64,000 nucleotides of DNA from Solimonas sp. SE-A11. GTDB lineage: Bacteria; Pseudomonadota; Gammaproteobacteria; Nevskiales; Nevskiaceae. Positions 8,861-17,304 of this stretch are shown one piece after another. Both the position numbers and the translations under genes were made by a program. Below the pieces are notes generated by a model that saw nothing but the letters and a program-made list of their open reading frames with translations, did no database searches and was not told where the DNA came from. Every line of letters starts with the position of its first letter. The first letter of the stretch is position 1. The stretch spans positions 1 through 64,000 of the forward strand of contig NZ_JAUASX010000004.1 in assembly GCF_030345715.1 (NCBI RefSeq), written 5' to 3'.

Positions 8861-9765
8861 CCGCCTCTTCCTCGCCCGCCCTGGTAGTCTTCGGCGAGGC
8901 CCTGACCGACTTCGTGCACCACGGTGACGGCCGCTGGCAGAGCGCGGCCGGCGGCGCCTGCTGGAACGTGGCGCGCGTCGCGGCGACGCTGGGCATCCCC
9001 ACCGCCTGGGCGGGCGCGGTCAGCAACGATGCTTTCGGGCAGCAGATCGTCGACCTGTCGCGCGTCGCCGGGCTGGACCTGGACTACATCCAGGTGGTGG
9101 ACAAGCCGCCCCTGCTGGCCATGGTCACGCAGATCGACCCGCCGCGTTACCTGTTCGTGGGCAACGACGCAGCCGACCTCGCCTTCGACGAAACGCGGAT
9201 GCCGGCCGGCTGGCAGTCCGGCTGCCGGATCGCGCACTTCGGCTGCATCAGCCTGGTGCGGCAACCGCTGGGCGAGCGCCTGCTGCGCATCGCCGAGTCG
9301 CTCAAGCAGGCCGGCGTGCAGATCAGCTTCGACCCCAACCACCGTGCCCTGATGGGCCCGGACTACCCGGCGCTGTTCGAGCGCCTGGCCGCCATCGCCG
9401 ACATCCTCAAGGTGTCCGACGAGGACCTCGCCGGCATCTATCCCGGCCTGCCGCTGGATGCCGCGCTCGGCAAGGTGCTGGAACGGGCCCCCACGGCCCG
9501 CGTGATCCACACCCACGGCGCCGCCGGCATGACGCTGCACTACGCCGGCCTGCGCCTGGCCCAGGCCTCCTTCCCGGTGCAGGTGGCGGACACCGTCGGC
9601 GCCGGCGATGCCTGCATGGGCGCCTTCCTGGCCCATCGCCTGGCCGAGCCGGACGCGCCGCCCGCCGCCGCCCTGCGCTACGCCGCGGCCTCGGGCGCGT
9701 CCGCCTGCGCCCGGGTCGGCGCCCACGCCCCCACCGCCGACGAGCTGCGCCGCATCCTGGGCTAG
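8857..9765 (+). CDS. PfkB/ribokinase-family sugar kinase, probable fructokinase
   Basis: A 302-residue kinase when started at the ATG at 8857, which overlaps the upstream stop as ATGA and has a GGAG sequence upstream. A longer reading from a GTG at 8821 is less likely. PfkB signatures are clear: N-terminal V-F-G-E-A-L-T-D-F and G-G-A-C-W-N-V-A-R, and the C-terminal anion-hole and catalytic base D-T-V-G-A-G-D-A-C-M-G-A-F. The family phosphorylates fructose or related sugars with ATP. Directly following a mannitol dehydrogenase, it would convert the resulting fructose to fructose 6-phosphate. Confidence 0.86.
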   Translation: MTASSSPALVVFGEALTDFVHHGDGRWQSAAGGACWNVARVAATLGIPTAWAGAVSNDAFGQQIVDLSRVAGLDLDYIQVVDKPPLLAMVTQIDPPRYLFVGNDAADLAFDETRMPAGWQSGCRIAHFGCISLVRQPLGERLLRIAESLKQAGVQISFDPNHRALMGPDYPALFERLAAIADILKVSDEDLAGIYPGLPLDAALGKVLERAPTARVIHTHGAAGMTLHYAGLRLAQASFPVQVADTVGAGDACMGAFLAHRLAEPDAPPAAALRYAAASGASACARVGAHAPTADELRRILG

Positions 9766-9887
9766 GGCCTCTCGGCCCTGGCAGTCCCCGGGGTGAGGCG
9801 AACGCCACCCGGAGCCGTCATGCTTCGGCGTTCCCGGTGCGCGGAGGCGCGCCGGATGCCCGATGACGCGCTCGAACAGGTGAAGCA

Positions 9888-10595
9888 ATGAAGACCTTCC
9901 TCCGGATCCTGGTGCTGGCCCTGTGGCTGCCGCTGGGCATCGCCCAGGCCTCGCCCGCCGACGAAGTACTGCAGCGCCATATCGAAGCACTCGGTGGCCA
10001 CGACAAACTGGCGCGCATCCAGACGCGCGTCATGGAAGCCAAGATTTCGGTCGGCTGGTTCAGCGCCAAGATGAAGTCACGCCTGATCCGCCCGAACATC
10101 TACGAGGCGGAGGCCACCATCCTCGGCCAGGGCGGCGGCAGCGGCTATGACGGCACCACCGGCTGGGTCCGCAAGGGCAGCAAGATCAGCGTCGCCCCGG
10201 ACAAGGAGCTCAAGCGCATGCTGCGCGGCAACAGCCTGGACTGGGACCGCAAGTTCAAGCAGTTCTACCCCACGCGGCGCCTGCTGCCCGACGAGACCAT
10301 CGACGGCAAGAGCGTCAAGGTGGTGGAACTGATCGCCGACAACGGCGACCGCGAGATTTGGCGCTTCGACACCGCCACCGGCCTGCTCAAGCAGCTGGAG
10401 GCCACCAAGCAGGACGAGGAGAATCCCGAGCCGGTCAAGGTGATCTCCAACGTCAGCGACTACCGCGAGATCAACGGCATCCTGGTCGCCCACAAGATCA
10501 CCGGCCTGGAAGGCAAGCGCGAATTCTCGATGGAGCTGCTGTCGGTGGTGTTCAATCAGCCGGTCGCGCCGATCCGCTTCCCCGGCACCAAGTAG
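9888..10595 (+). CDS. Exported protein resembling lipoprotein-sorting (LolA-like fold) proteins
   Basis: A 235-residue protein with a signal peptide at residues 1-22 (hydrophobic core L-V-L-A-L-W-L-P-L-G-I, cleavage after A-Q-A). The mature part starts with A-D-E-V-L-Q-R-H-I-E-A-L-G-G, a start common in periplasmic proteins annotated as outer-membrane lipoprotein-sorting-like. Alternating polar strands follow, including W-R-F-D-T-A-T-G-L-L-K and D-Y-R-E-I-N-G-I-L-V, the usual pattern of this beta-sheet fold in which a hydrophobic cleft binds lipid. A periplasmic lipid or ligand carrier role is possible. The gene stands alone between the sugar kinase and the convergent Lrp gene. Confidence 0.6.
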   Translation: MKTFLRILVLALWLPLGIAQASPADEVLQRHIEALGGHDKLARIQTRVMEAKISVGWFSAKMKSRLIRPNIYEAEATILGQGGGSGYDGTTGWVRKGSKISVAPDKELKRMLRGNSLDWDRKFKQFYPTRRLLPDETIDGKSVKVVELIADNGDREIWRFDTATGLLKQLEATKQDEENPEPVKVISNVSDYREINGILVAHKITGLEGKREFSMELLSVVFNQPVAPIRFPGTK

Positions 10596-10606
10596 TCGCT
10601 AGCGAG

Positions 10607-11068
10607 CTACAGCTCCGGCCCGCGGCGGCGGATCACCGACTTCAGCGCAAAGCTCGACTGGATGTGGGCGACGCCGGGAATGCGCGTCAGCTTCGACAGC
10701 AGTTGCTGGTAGTGGTCCAGGTCGCGCACCACCACGCGCAGCGTGTAATCCGCGCCGCCGGACATCAGGAAGCAGCTCATCACCTCCGGCAGCGCGGTCA
10801 CGCGCTGCTCGAAGCGCGCCAGCACCTCTTCCACCTGCCGCTCCAGCGTCACCGAGACGAAGGCGCTCATCGCGCCCATCAGCCGCTTCTCGTCCAGGTG
10901 CGCGCTGTAGCCCTCGATATAGCCCTCTTCCTCCAGGCGCCGGACCCGGCGCAGCGTCGGCGTCAGCGACAAGCCGATGTCGTCGGCCAGACTGCGCCAG
11001 CTCATGCGCCCGTCCCGCACCAGGGCGCGCAGGATCTTCATATCGTAGGAATCGAGATCTTCAGCCAT
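10607..11068 (-). CDS. Lrp/AsnC-family transcriptional regulator
   Basis: A 153-residue regulator. The N-terminal winged helix reads D-S-Y-D-M-K-I-L-R-A-L-V-R-D-G-R-M-S with a recognition segment L-S-L-T-P-T-L-R-R-V-R-R-L-E. The C-terminal half is the RAM/AsnC ligand-binding domain (V-S-V-T-L-E-R-Q, S-G-G-A-D-Y-T-L-R-V-V-V-R-D). Such proteins sense amino acids as octamers. It is divergent from the indolepyruvate ferredoxin oxidoreductase gene, and two inverted repeats lie between them, so it probably controls that gene in response to an aromatic or branched amino acid. Confidence 0.9.
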   Translation of the reverse strand: MAEDLDSYDMKILRALVRDGRMSWRSLADDIGLSLTPTLRRVRRLEEEGYIEGYSAHLDEKRLMGAMSAFVSVTLERQVEEVLARFEQRVTALPEVMSCFLMSGGADYTLRVVVRDLDHYQQLLSKLTRIPGVAHIQSSFALKSVIRRRGPEL

Positions 11069-11076
11069 ATAAAACC

Positions 11077-11141
11077 AACAATTTATTGTTTATTGGTTCA
11101 TTCATACTAAAACATCCCGATTCCAAAGTTAAATTTGGAAT
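11077..11141. promoter_or_regulatory. Two inverted repeats between lrp-like and ior genes (candidate Lrp operators)
   Basis: In the 143-bp divergent intergenic region, 11077-11090 is A-A-C-A-A-T, a 2-bp spacer, then A-T-T-G-T-T. The segment 11120-11141 is A-T-T-C-C-A-A-A, a 6-bp spacer, then T-T-T-G-G-A-A-T. Both sets of arms are perfect. The sequence is AT-rich as expected for Lrp-type binding, and the two dyads are about 43-47 bp apart, roughly four helical turns, which suits an Lrp oligomer. Confidence 0.55.
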
Positions 11142-11211
11142 CCTGTACTCCGGCCCCGGACCTAAGATTTCCGTACGCAGAGGCGCCATTGGCGCACCCA
11201 CGGAGAGTCCG

Positions 11212-14200
11212 ATGTCCGCCGCACCGATCCTGGCCCAGCCCGACTTCAGCTACGACGACGTGTATGCCCGCGCCGACGGGCCGATCTTCATGACCGGCAT
11301 CCAGGCCCTGGTGCGCCTGCCGATGGCGCAGCGCCGCTTCGACCGCGCCCGCGGCCTCAGCACTGCGGGCCTGGTGTCCGGCTACCGCGGCTCGCCGCTG
11401 GGCGCCTACGACCAGCAACTGTGGAAGGCCCAGAAGCACCTGGATGCGCACGACGTGAAATTCCAGCCCGGCCTCAACGAGGACCTGGCCGCCACCGCGC
11501 TGTGGGGCGCGCAGATGCACAAGGCCTTCGGCCAGACCAAGGTCGATGGCGTCTTCGGCGTCTGGTACGGCAAGGGCCCCGGCGTGGATCGCACCGGCGA
11601 TGTCTTCCGCAACGCCAACATCCTCGGCACCTCGCGCCTGGGCGGCGTACTCGCGGTAGCCGGCGACGACCATGCCGCGCAGTCCTCCATGTTCCCTCAC
11701 CAGACCGACGGCATATTCCAGTCGGTGATGATGCCGATCATCCAGCCCGCCAGCGTCGAGGAAATCCTCTCGCTGGGCCTGGCCGGCTTCGAGCTGTCGC
11801 GCTACTCCGGCCTGTGGGTGGCAATGAAGACCATCGCCGAGGTGGTGGAAAGCGCCTCGTCCTTCCTGCTGCCCGCCGCCGCCCCGCTCTTCATCGAGCC
11901 CGAGGGTGCGCCCGCGCACGGCCTCAACTGGGACCCGGGCATCGCCTGGCCGGCGCAGCGCGCCGAGCTGGAGCGCCGCCTGGTGGACGAGCGCCTCCCC
12001 GCCGCCCTGGCCTGGGCCCGCGCCAACGCCCTCAACCGCCCGGTGGTGCGCGCGCGCCAGGCACGCCTGTGCATCGTCACCGTCGGCAAGGCGCACCAGG
12101 ACCTGATGCAGGCCCTGGCCGACCTGGGCCTGCGCGACAACGACCTGCAGGCCCTGGGCATCTCGGTGTTCAAGGTCGCCATGAGCTGGCCGCTGGAAGC
12201 CGGCTCGCTGCTCGACTTCGCCGACGGTTGCGACGAGCTGCTGGTGATCGAAGAGAAGCAGCCCATCGTCGAGTCGCAGGTCAAGAACGCGCTGTACCAC
12301 CGCCCCGCCGCACGTCGCCCGCGCGTTACCGGCAAGACCGATCCGGAAGGCCGCCCGCTGCTGCCGGTGGTCTCCGAGTTCACCCCGCTGATGGTGGCGC
12401 GCGTGCTGCGCGGCCGCCTCGCCGCCATGGGCGAGACGCTGGCGCTGTCGGGCCGCATGGCGGAGATCGAGGCGCGCAGCGGCGCCAGCTCGGTTACTCC
12501 GATGCCGGCACGCAAGCCCTTCTTCTGCTCCGGCTGCCCGCATGGCACCTCCACCAAGACGCCGGAAGGCTCGATGACCGGCGGCGGCATCGGTTGCCAC
12601 ATCATGGCGCTGTCGCAGCCGGCGCTGAAGACGCCGACCTTCAGCCAGATGGGCGGTGAAGGCCTGCAGTGGGTGGGCGCCGCGCCGTTCTCGGAGACGC
12701 CGCATATCTTCCAGAACCTGGGCGACGGCACCTACCAGCATTCCGGCCTGCTGGCCGTTCGCGCCGCCGTGGCCGCCAAAACCCGCATCACCTTCAAGAT
12801 CCTCTACAACGACGCCGTCGCCATGACCGGCGGCCAGCCCGCCGAGGGCAGCATCGACCCCGCGCGCATCACCCGGCAGCTGGCCGCCGAAGGCGTCGGC
12901 CGCATCGCTCTGGTCAGCGACGATCCCGCCCGCTGGCAGAAGGCCGAAGGCCTGGCCGAGGGCGTCGAGATCCATCACCGCGACGCGCTGGACGCCGTGC
13001 AGCGCGACCTGCGCGAGCAGGAAGGCGTCACCGCCATCATATACGAGCAGACCTGCGCCGCCGAGAAGCGCCGCCGCCGCAAGAAGAAGATCCTGCCCGC
13101 CTCCAGCCGCCGCCTGTTCATCAATCCCCGCGTCTGCGAAGGCTGCGGCGACTGCTCGGTGCAGTCCAGCTGCATCGCCGTGGAGCCGATGGAAACCGGC
13201 TACGGCCGCAAGCGCCGCATCAACCAGTCCAGCTGCAACACCGACCTGTCCTGCGTGAAGGGCTTCTGCCCGAGCTTCGTCGAGATCGACGCGCCGGTGC
13301 TGCGCAAGCCGGACCCGGATCGTCTCAAGTCCTTCGAGGCACAGACCTTCGCGCAGTTGCCGGACACCGCCTTGCCGGCGCTGGACGGCGTCTGCAACGT
13401 CTACGTCGCCGGCGTCGGCGGCACCGGCGTGCTGACCGTCGGCGCGCTGCTGGGCAGCGCCGCCTACTTCGACGGCCGCCACGCCTCGGTGCTGGACTTC
13501 ACCGGCCTGGCGCAGAAGAACGGTGCCGTGGTCAGCCAGGTGCGCATCGCCGCCACCGCCGGCGAGATCCACGCTGTGCGCATCGGCGCCGCCGACATCG
13601 ACCTTCTGCTGGGTGCCGACTTCGTCAGCGCCGCTGCGCCGGACGCGCTGCAGAAGCTGGCGCCCGGCCGCTCCGCCGTGGTGCTGAACACCGACGAGAC
13701 GCCGACCGCCGACATCGTCGCCGACCGCGACGCCCGCCTGCCCTCGCAGCGCATGATCGACCTGGTACTGTCGCGCGCCGCCGCGGACAAGCGTCACGCG
13801 CTGCAGGCCCACCGCATCGCCGAGGGCCTGTTCGGCGACACCGTGGCCGCCAACACCCTGCTGCTGGGCTACGCCTGGCAACAGGGCCTGGTGCCGCTGT
13901 CGCTGGCCGCCATCCGCCACGCCATCAAGGTCAACGGCGCGGCGGTCGGCCTGAACCTGCGCGCGCTGGACTGGGGCCGCCTGGCCGCCATCGACCTGGG
14001 CAAGGTCGAGCAGATGGCCGGCCTGGTCGAGGCCGAGGAAAGCGAAACCCTGGAGCAGTCCATCGAGCGCCGCGCCACGGACCTGGTGGCCTACCAGGGC
14101 CCGCAGCACGCCGAACGCTACCGCGCGCTGCTGCAGCGCGTGCGCAGCGCTGCCACGCCGCTGGGCGAGGCCGGTCAGGACTTCATCGCCGCCGTCGCCG

Positions 14201-14715
14201 CCAATGCCTACAAGCTGATGGCCTACAAGGACGAGTACGAGGTGGCGCGCCTGTACGTGGAGCCCGCCTTCCGCAGCGCGCTGGACCAGCAGTTCGCCGA
14301 TGCCGGCAAGGTCTCGGTGTGGCTGGCTCCGCCGCTGCTGTCGCCCATCGACGCGCGCACCGGCCGCCCGCAGAAGCGCCGCTTCGGTCCCTGGATCTTC
14401 CGTGCCTTCGCGCTGCTGGCCAAGCTGAAGTTCCTGCGCGGCACGCCGCTGGACCCCTTCGGCTACAGCGAGGAGCGCCGCGCCGAGCGCCGCCTGGCCA
14501 AGGAATACATCGAGACCATCGAGGCGCAGTCCGCCACGCTGTCGGCGGCCACGCTATCCACCGCCATCGAGCTGGCGACGCTGCCGCAACAGATCCGTGG
14601 TTACGGGCCGGTGAAGATGGAAGCCATCGCCAAGGCCGATGTCCGCCGCATCGAGCTGCTGTCGGCACCGGCGAAGCTGCCGCCGCCGGCACGCATCTAC
14701 AACGCCGCCGCCTGA
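11212..14715 (+). CDS. Indolepyruvate ferredoxin oxidoreductase, fused alpha/gamma subunits
   Basis: An 1167-residue single-chain enzyme of the proteobacterial type that oxidatively decarboxylates aryl or branched-chain 2-oxo acids to acyl-CoA with ferredoxin as acceptor. The N-terminal part is the pyrimidine domain (G-L-V-S-G-Y-R-G-S-P-L-G). The TPP region contains C-S-G-C-P-H-G-T-S-T and Y-N-D-A-V-A-M-T-G-G-Q-P. An Fe-S segment has C-E-G-C-G-D-C-S-V-Q-S-S-C, and the gamma domain begins V-A-G-V-G-G-T-G-V-L-T-V-G. The ATG at 11212 follows a CGGAGAG sequence. An in-frame start at 11086 would add 42 residues that overlap the operator region, so it is rejected. Divergent Lrp control fits amino acid catabolism. 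Confidence 0.92.
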   Translation: MSAAPILAQPDFSYDDVYARADGPIFMTGIQALVRLPMAQRRFDRARGLSTAGLVSGYRGSPLGAYDQQLWKAQKHLDAHDVKFQPGLNEDLAATALWGAQMHKAFGQTKVDGVFGVWYGKGPGVDRTGDVFRNANILGTSRLGGVLAVAGDDHAAQSSMFPHQTDGIFQSVMMPIIQPASVEEILSLGLAGFELSRYSGLWVAMKTIAEVVESASSFLLPAAAPLFIEPEGAPAHGLNWDPGIAWPAQRAELERRLVDERLPAALAWARANALNRPVVRARQARLCIVTVGKAHQDLMQALADLGLRDNDLQALGISVFKVAMSWPLEAGSLLDFADGCDELLVIEEKQPIVESQVKNALYHRPAARRPRVTGKTDPEGRPLLPVVSEFTPLMVARVLRGRLAAMGETLALSGRMAEIEARSGASSVTPMPARKPFFCSGCPHGTSTKTPEGSMTGGGIGCHIMALSQPALKTPTFSQMGGEGLQWVGAAPFSETPHIFQNLGDGTYQHSGLLAVRAAVAAKTRITFKILYNDAVAMTGGQPAEGSIDPARITRQLAAEGVGRIALVSDDPARWQKAEGLAEGVEIHHRDALDAVQRDLREQEGVTAIIYEQTCAAEKRRRRKKKILPASSRRLFINPRVCEGCGDCSVQSSCIAVEPMETGYGRKRRINQSSCNTDLSCVKGFCPSFVEIDAPVLRKPDPDRLKSFEAQTFAQLPDTALPALDGVCNVYVAGVGGTGVLTVGALLGSAAYFDGRHASVLDFTGLAQKNGAVVSQVRIAATAGEIHAVRIGAADIDLLLGADFVSAAAPDALQKLAPGRSAVVLNTDETPTADIVADRDARLPSQRMIDLVLSRAAADKRHALQAHRIAEGLFGDTVAANTLLLGYAWQQGLVPLSLAAIRHAIKVNGAAVGLNLRALDWGRLAAIDLGKVEQMAGLVEAEESETLEQSIERRATDLVAYQGPQHAERYRALLQRVRSAATPLGEAGQDFIAAVAANAYKLMAYKDEYEVARLYVEPAFRSALDQQFADAGKVSVWLAPPLLSPIDARTGRPQKRRFGPWIFRAFALLAKLKFLRGTPLDPFGYSEERRAERRLAKEYIETIEAQSATLSAATLSTAIELATLPQQIRGYGPVKMEAIAKADVRRIELLSAPAKLPPPARIYNAAA

Positions 14716-14752
14716 CGAGACCGGCGCCGGGGCCATCCGGCGCCCGCTGGCC

Positions 14753-15655
14753 TCAACGGTACAGCCGCGCCATCCAGTCGCGGATGTCCGCCAGCGCCTG
14801 GTCGTGCGCCGCCGTCGGCTCCAGGCCGACGAAGCCGTGCTTCTGGCCGGGGTAGCTCTTCACCTGCACGTCGTTGCCGGCCTCTTGCATGCGGCCGGCG
14901 TAGGCCCGGCCCTCGTCGCACAGCAGGTCTTCCTCGGCCAGCAGCACCAGGGCCGGCGGCAGGCCGGAGAGATCGGCCACGCGCTGCGGCGTCGCCAGCT
15001 CATGGGTGTTGGAGGCTGGCCACTCGGAGCTGTCGGCGGTATACCAGCGCCACAGGTCGGCCAGGCTTTCGCGCGTCAGCGGATAGGGCTTGCGGCCGTA
15101 GCGCGCATAGGACGGCCAGTCGCCGGAGACATGGTCGGTGACCGGATAGATCAGCACTTGGCCCTTGAGCACGCCAGGGTGGCGGCTGCGTGCCTGCAAG
15201 GCCACCACCGCGGCCAGGTTGCCGCCAGCGCTGTCGCCGCCGATGCTGATGCGCTGCGGGTCCGCGCCAATGCGGGCCGCGTTGGCCACCAGCCAGTCGA
15301 GCGCCGCCAGGCAATCCTGCACGCCGGCCGGGAACGGATGCTCCGGCGCCAGGCGGTAGTCCACCGAGATGACGATATGCCCGCTGCGGCGGCAGATGTC
15401 CCGGCACAGCGCATCATGGGTATCGAGGTTGAAGCCCACCCAGCCGCCGCCGTGGAAATACAGCATCACCGGCAGCGCGCGATGATCACCCGCCGGGGTA
15501 TAGCGCCGCGCCGGGACCCAGGTCTCGCCGAAGGCGATTCCCAGCGGCTCAGCCGTCACACCGGCAGGCACCTTGCCGCGCCACTTCAGCCGGATCACCG
15601 GCACCAGAAGCCGCCGCAGGATCCTCAGCTTGATCAGTTCAAACATGGGGGACAT
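14753..15655 (-). CDS. HSL-type (hormone-sensitive-lipase family) carboxylesterase
   Basis: A 300-residue alpha/beta hydrolase. It shows the oxyanion-hole motif H-G-G-G-W-V (about residues 70-75), the following D-Y-R-L-A-P-E-H-P-F-P, and the nucleophile motif G-G-D-S-A-G-G-N-L. These are diagnostic for the HSL/bHSL family that cleaves short- to medium-chain acyl esters. A late H-G-F supplies the catalytic His. Its start overlaps the 3' end of the two-lobed esterase gene by 17 bp, so it belongs to the TBDR copy 2 operon. A second ATG at 15646 is an equally possible start. No export signal is evident, so it should act in the cytoplasm. Confidence 0.88.
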   Translation of the reverse strand: MSPMFELIKLRILRRLLVPVIRLKWRGKVPAGVTAEPLGIAFGETWVPARRYTPAGDHRALPVMLYFHGGGWVGFNLDTHDALCRDICRRSGHIVISVDYRLAPEHPFPAGVQDCLAALDWLVANAARIGADPQRISIGGDSAGGNLAAVVALQARSRHPGVLKGQVLIYPVTDHVSGDWPSYARYGRKPYPLTRESLADLWRWYTADSSEWPASNTHELATPQRVADLSGLPPALVLLAEEDLLCDEGRAYAGRMQEAGNDVQVKSYPGQKHGFVGLEPTAAHDQALADIRDWMARLYR

Positions 15656-17294
15656 CTCTCGCTTTCTTCGGATGGAAGCGTGTCAGCAGCAGCGCATAGG
15701 CACGTGCCAGCACGGTGGTATGGGTCTCGCCGTCCAGGCAGGCATAGTCGATGCTGCCCGCCTGGCCGCGCTGCCGCAGCGCCTCGGCATAGTGCTCGGC
15801 CTGCGGGATGCCGGCCAGGCGGTTGAATGCGTTGTCCTGCTCCTCCCCGCCCATGGTCACCAGCAGCTTGCCGGCGCGGGGCATCACCGCCAGGCCGTCC
15901 TCCGGCGCGAGCATCCAGTCGCGGCTGATCGCCACCCCCGGGCTGAGCGAGCCGATGCCGGCGAACGGCGTATCGGCCTGCGCGCGCTCGTACGCCGCGT
16001 AGGTGCCGCCGGCGGAGTGCCCCACCAGGGACAGGCGCTCGGGATCGATCGGCAGGCTTCGCATCAGCTGCGGCAACAGTTCCTCGGAGAGGAACCGGTG
16101 GAACAGCGGCGCCCCGCCGAAATGCTGGCGCGCATCGCGGCCGAACAGCGAGAAGATCGACAGGAAGAAACGCCCCAGGGCACCCTCGAAGGCCCCCTCG
16201 GCCGGCGGCGAGAACTCCTCGAAGCGGCGCAGGCCGAAGGCCACCTCGCCCTCGGCGCGCGGCACGCCGATGCCAACGGTGATGAGGTCCTCGATCTCGC
16301 CGGCGTCGATCATGCGCGCCGCGATCTCGGAGATGCAGGACCAGGTGGAGTTCGCGTCCAGCGCCAGCACCGCGGGATAGCGGCCGCCCGCACTGGGCCG
16401 ACCGCGCGGCAGGCCGACGAAGATCTCGAAGTCGCGATCCATGATCTGCGAGCGCAGCACATGGCGGCTGGCACCGCCCACCGGCACGGCTGGCTCGCGG
16501 CGCAGGCGGCGGATCAGCGGCGACGCCGTGCGCAGCAGGCGTTCCACCAGCGGGCGGCTCAAGGGCATCACGTCATCGCCATAGGCGCGGCCGGAACCCC
16601 AGAAGCTGCGGATGCCATGGCACAGGGCCGGCACCGCCAGGCCCTCGCCCGTGGATTCCGGCAAGCGCTTGACGGCAACACTCGCCGGCGCGTCGCACGC
16701 CGGCGTGTCATTGGTGGCCCAGGCGACTCGGGGGCGCCCCCGGTGCAGGCCCGCGGGCCAGGGCAGGCTCGCGGCCTCGGCACCGGCCACGATCCAGCGA
16801 TCGATGGCCGTATCGGGCTGCCGCAGCAATTCGCGCGTGCAGGCCAGGCTGCGGCCCGCCGCAAACAAGGCGACCTCGCCCGGCTTCACGCGGTAGTGCA
16901 GCTGGCACCACTGCAGGATGCGCCCGATGCGTTCGGCCTGCACCGCGGCGTCGGCGCGAGCCAGCCAGGGATCGTCATGGCTCACCACGATGCACTCGCC
17001 CGCTTCCTTGGTGGCGACCAGCACGCGTGCCATCTCGATGCTGGCTCCCAGCATGCGGGTGCCGTCGGCCAGCAGCAGCAGCGGATAGCGCCGCAGCCCT
17101 CGTTCCCGGAACGACAGCGGCAACGCCACGGTGAGCCGGAAGCCATCCGCCGGCCCAGCGCCATGCACGGCATGGCTCTCCACCCGCGGAAAGCGCAGGC
17201 GCGCGGAATCGTCGGTGCCGATGACGAAGCGGCAATGGTCCAGGGGGGGGGCCAGGCGGGCGGCGTTGATCGGCTGGTTCAGGGCACTCAGCAT
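15639..17294 (-). CDS. Two-lobed esterase-like alpha/beta hydrolase, copy 2
   Basis: A 551-residue paralogue of the protein at 2429-4144, with the same two-lobe plan. The C-terminal lobe carries G-H-S-A-G-G-T-Y and a late G-E-T-H-T-T, whereas the N-terminal lobe repeats R-Y-P-L-L-L-L-A-D-G and E-C-I-V-V but has A-A-G-R-S-L-A where the serine elbow would be. Both proteins share R-R-F-E-E-F-S-P-P and E-Q-D-N-A-F-N-R-L-A-G-I type blocks in the active lobe. It starts 10 bp after the TBDR stop and overlaps the HSL-esterase gene, so the operon is TBDR, two-lobed hydrolase, HSL esterase. Substrate unknown; an ester or lactone delivered by the receptor is the natural inference. Confidence 0.82.
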   Translation of the reverse strand: MLSALNQPINAARLAPPLDHCRFVIGTDDSARLRFPRVESHAVHGAGPADGFRLTVALPLSFRERGLRRYPLLLLADGTRMLGASIEMARVLVATKEAGECIVVSHDDPWLARADAAVQAERIGRILQWCQLHYRVKPGEVALFAAGRSLACTRELLRQPDTAIDRWIVAGAEAASLPWPAGLHRGRPRVAWATNDTPACDAPASVAVKRLPESTGEGLAVPALCHGIRSFWGSGRAYGDDVMPLSRPLVERLLRTASPLIRRLRREPAVPVGGASRHVLRSQIMDRDFEIFVGLPRGRPSAGGRYPAVLALDANSTWSCISEIAARMIDAGEIEDLITVGIGVPRAEGEVAFGLRRFEEFSPPAEGAFEGALGRFFLSIFSLFGRDARQHFGGAPLFHRFLSEELLPQLMRSLPIDPERLSLVGHSAGGTYAAYERAQADTPFAGIGSLSPGVAISRDWMLAPEDGLAVMPRAGKLLVTMGGEEQDNAFNRLAGIPQAEHYAEALRQRGQAGSIDYACLDGETHTTVLARAYALLLTRFHPKKARDVPHV

Positions 17295-17304
17295 GGGGAC
17301 GCGC

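Noticed and set aside
11107-14109. A 1000-codon open frame antisense to the indolepyruvate ferredoxin oxidoreductase gene
   Set aside because: Typical GC-rich shadow: composition is dominated by Ala, Gly, Gln, His and Arg with no domain motifs, whereas the plus strand encodes a complete known enzyme.
12669-14855. A 728-codon frame overlapping the oxidoreductase on the same strand
   Set aside because: Arg/Gly/Pro-rich shadow of the real coding frame, with no recognisable domain.
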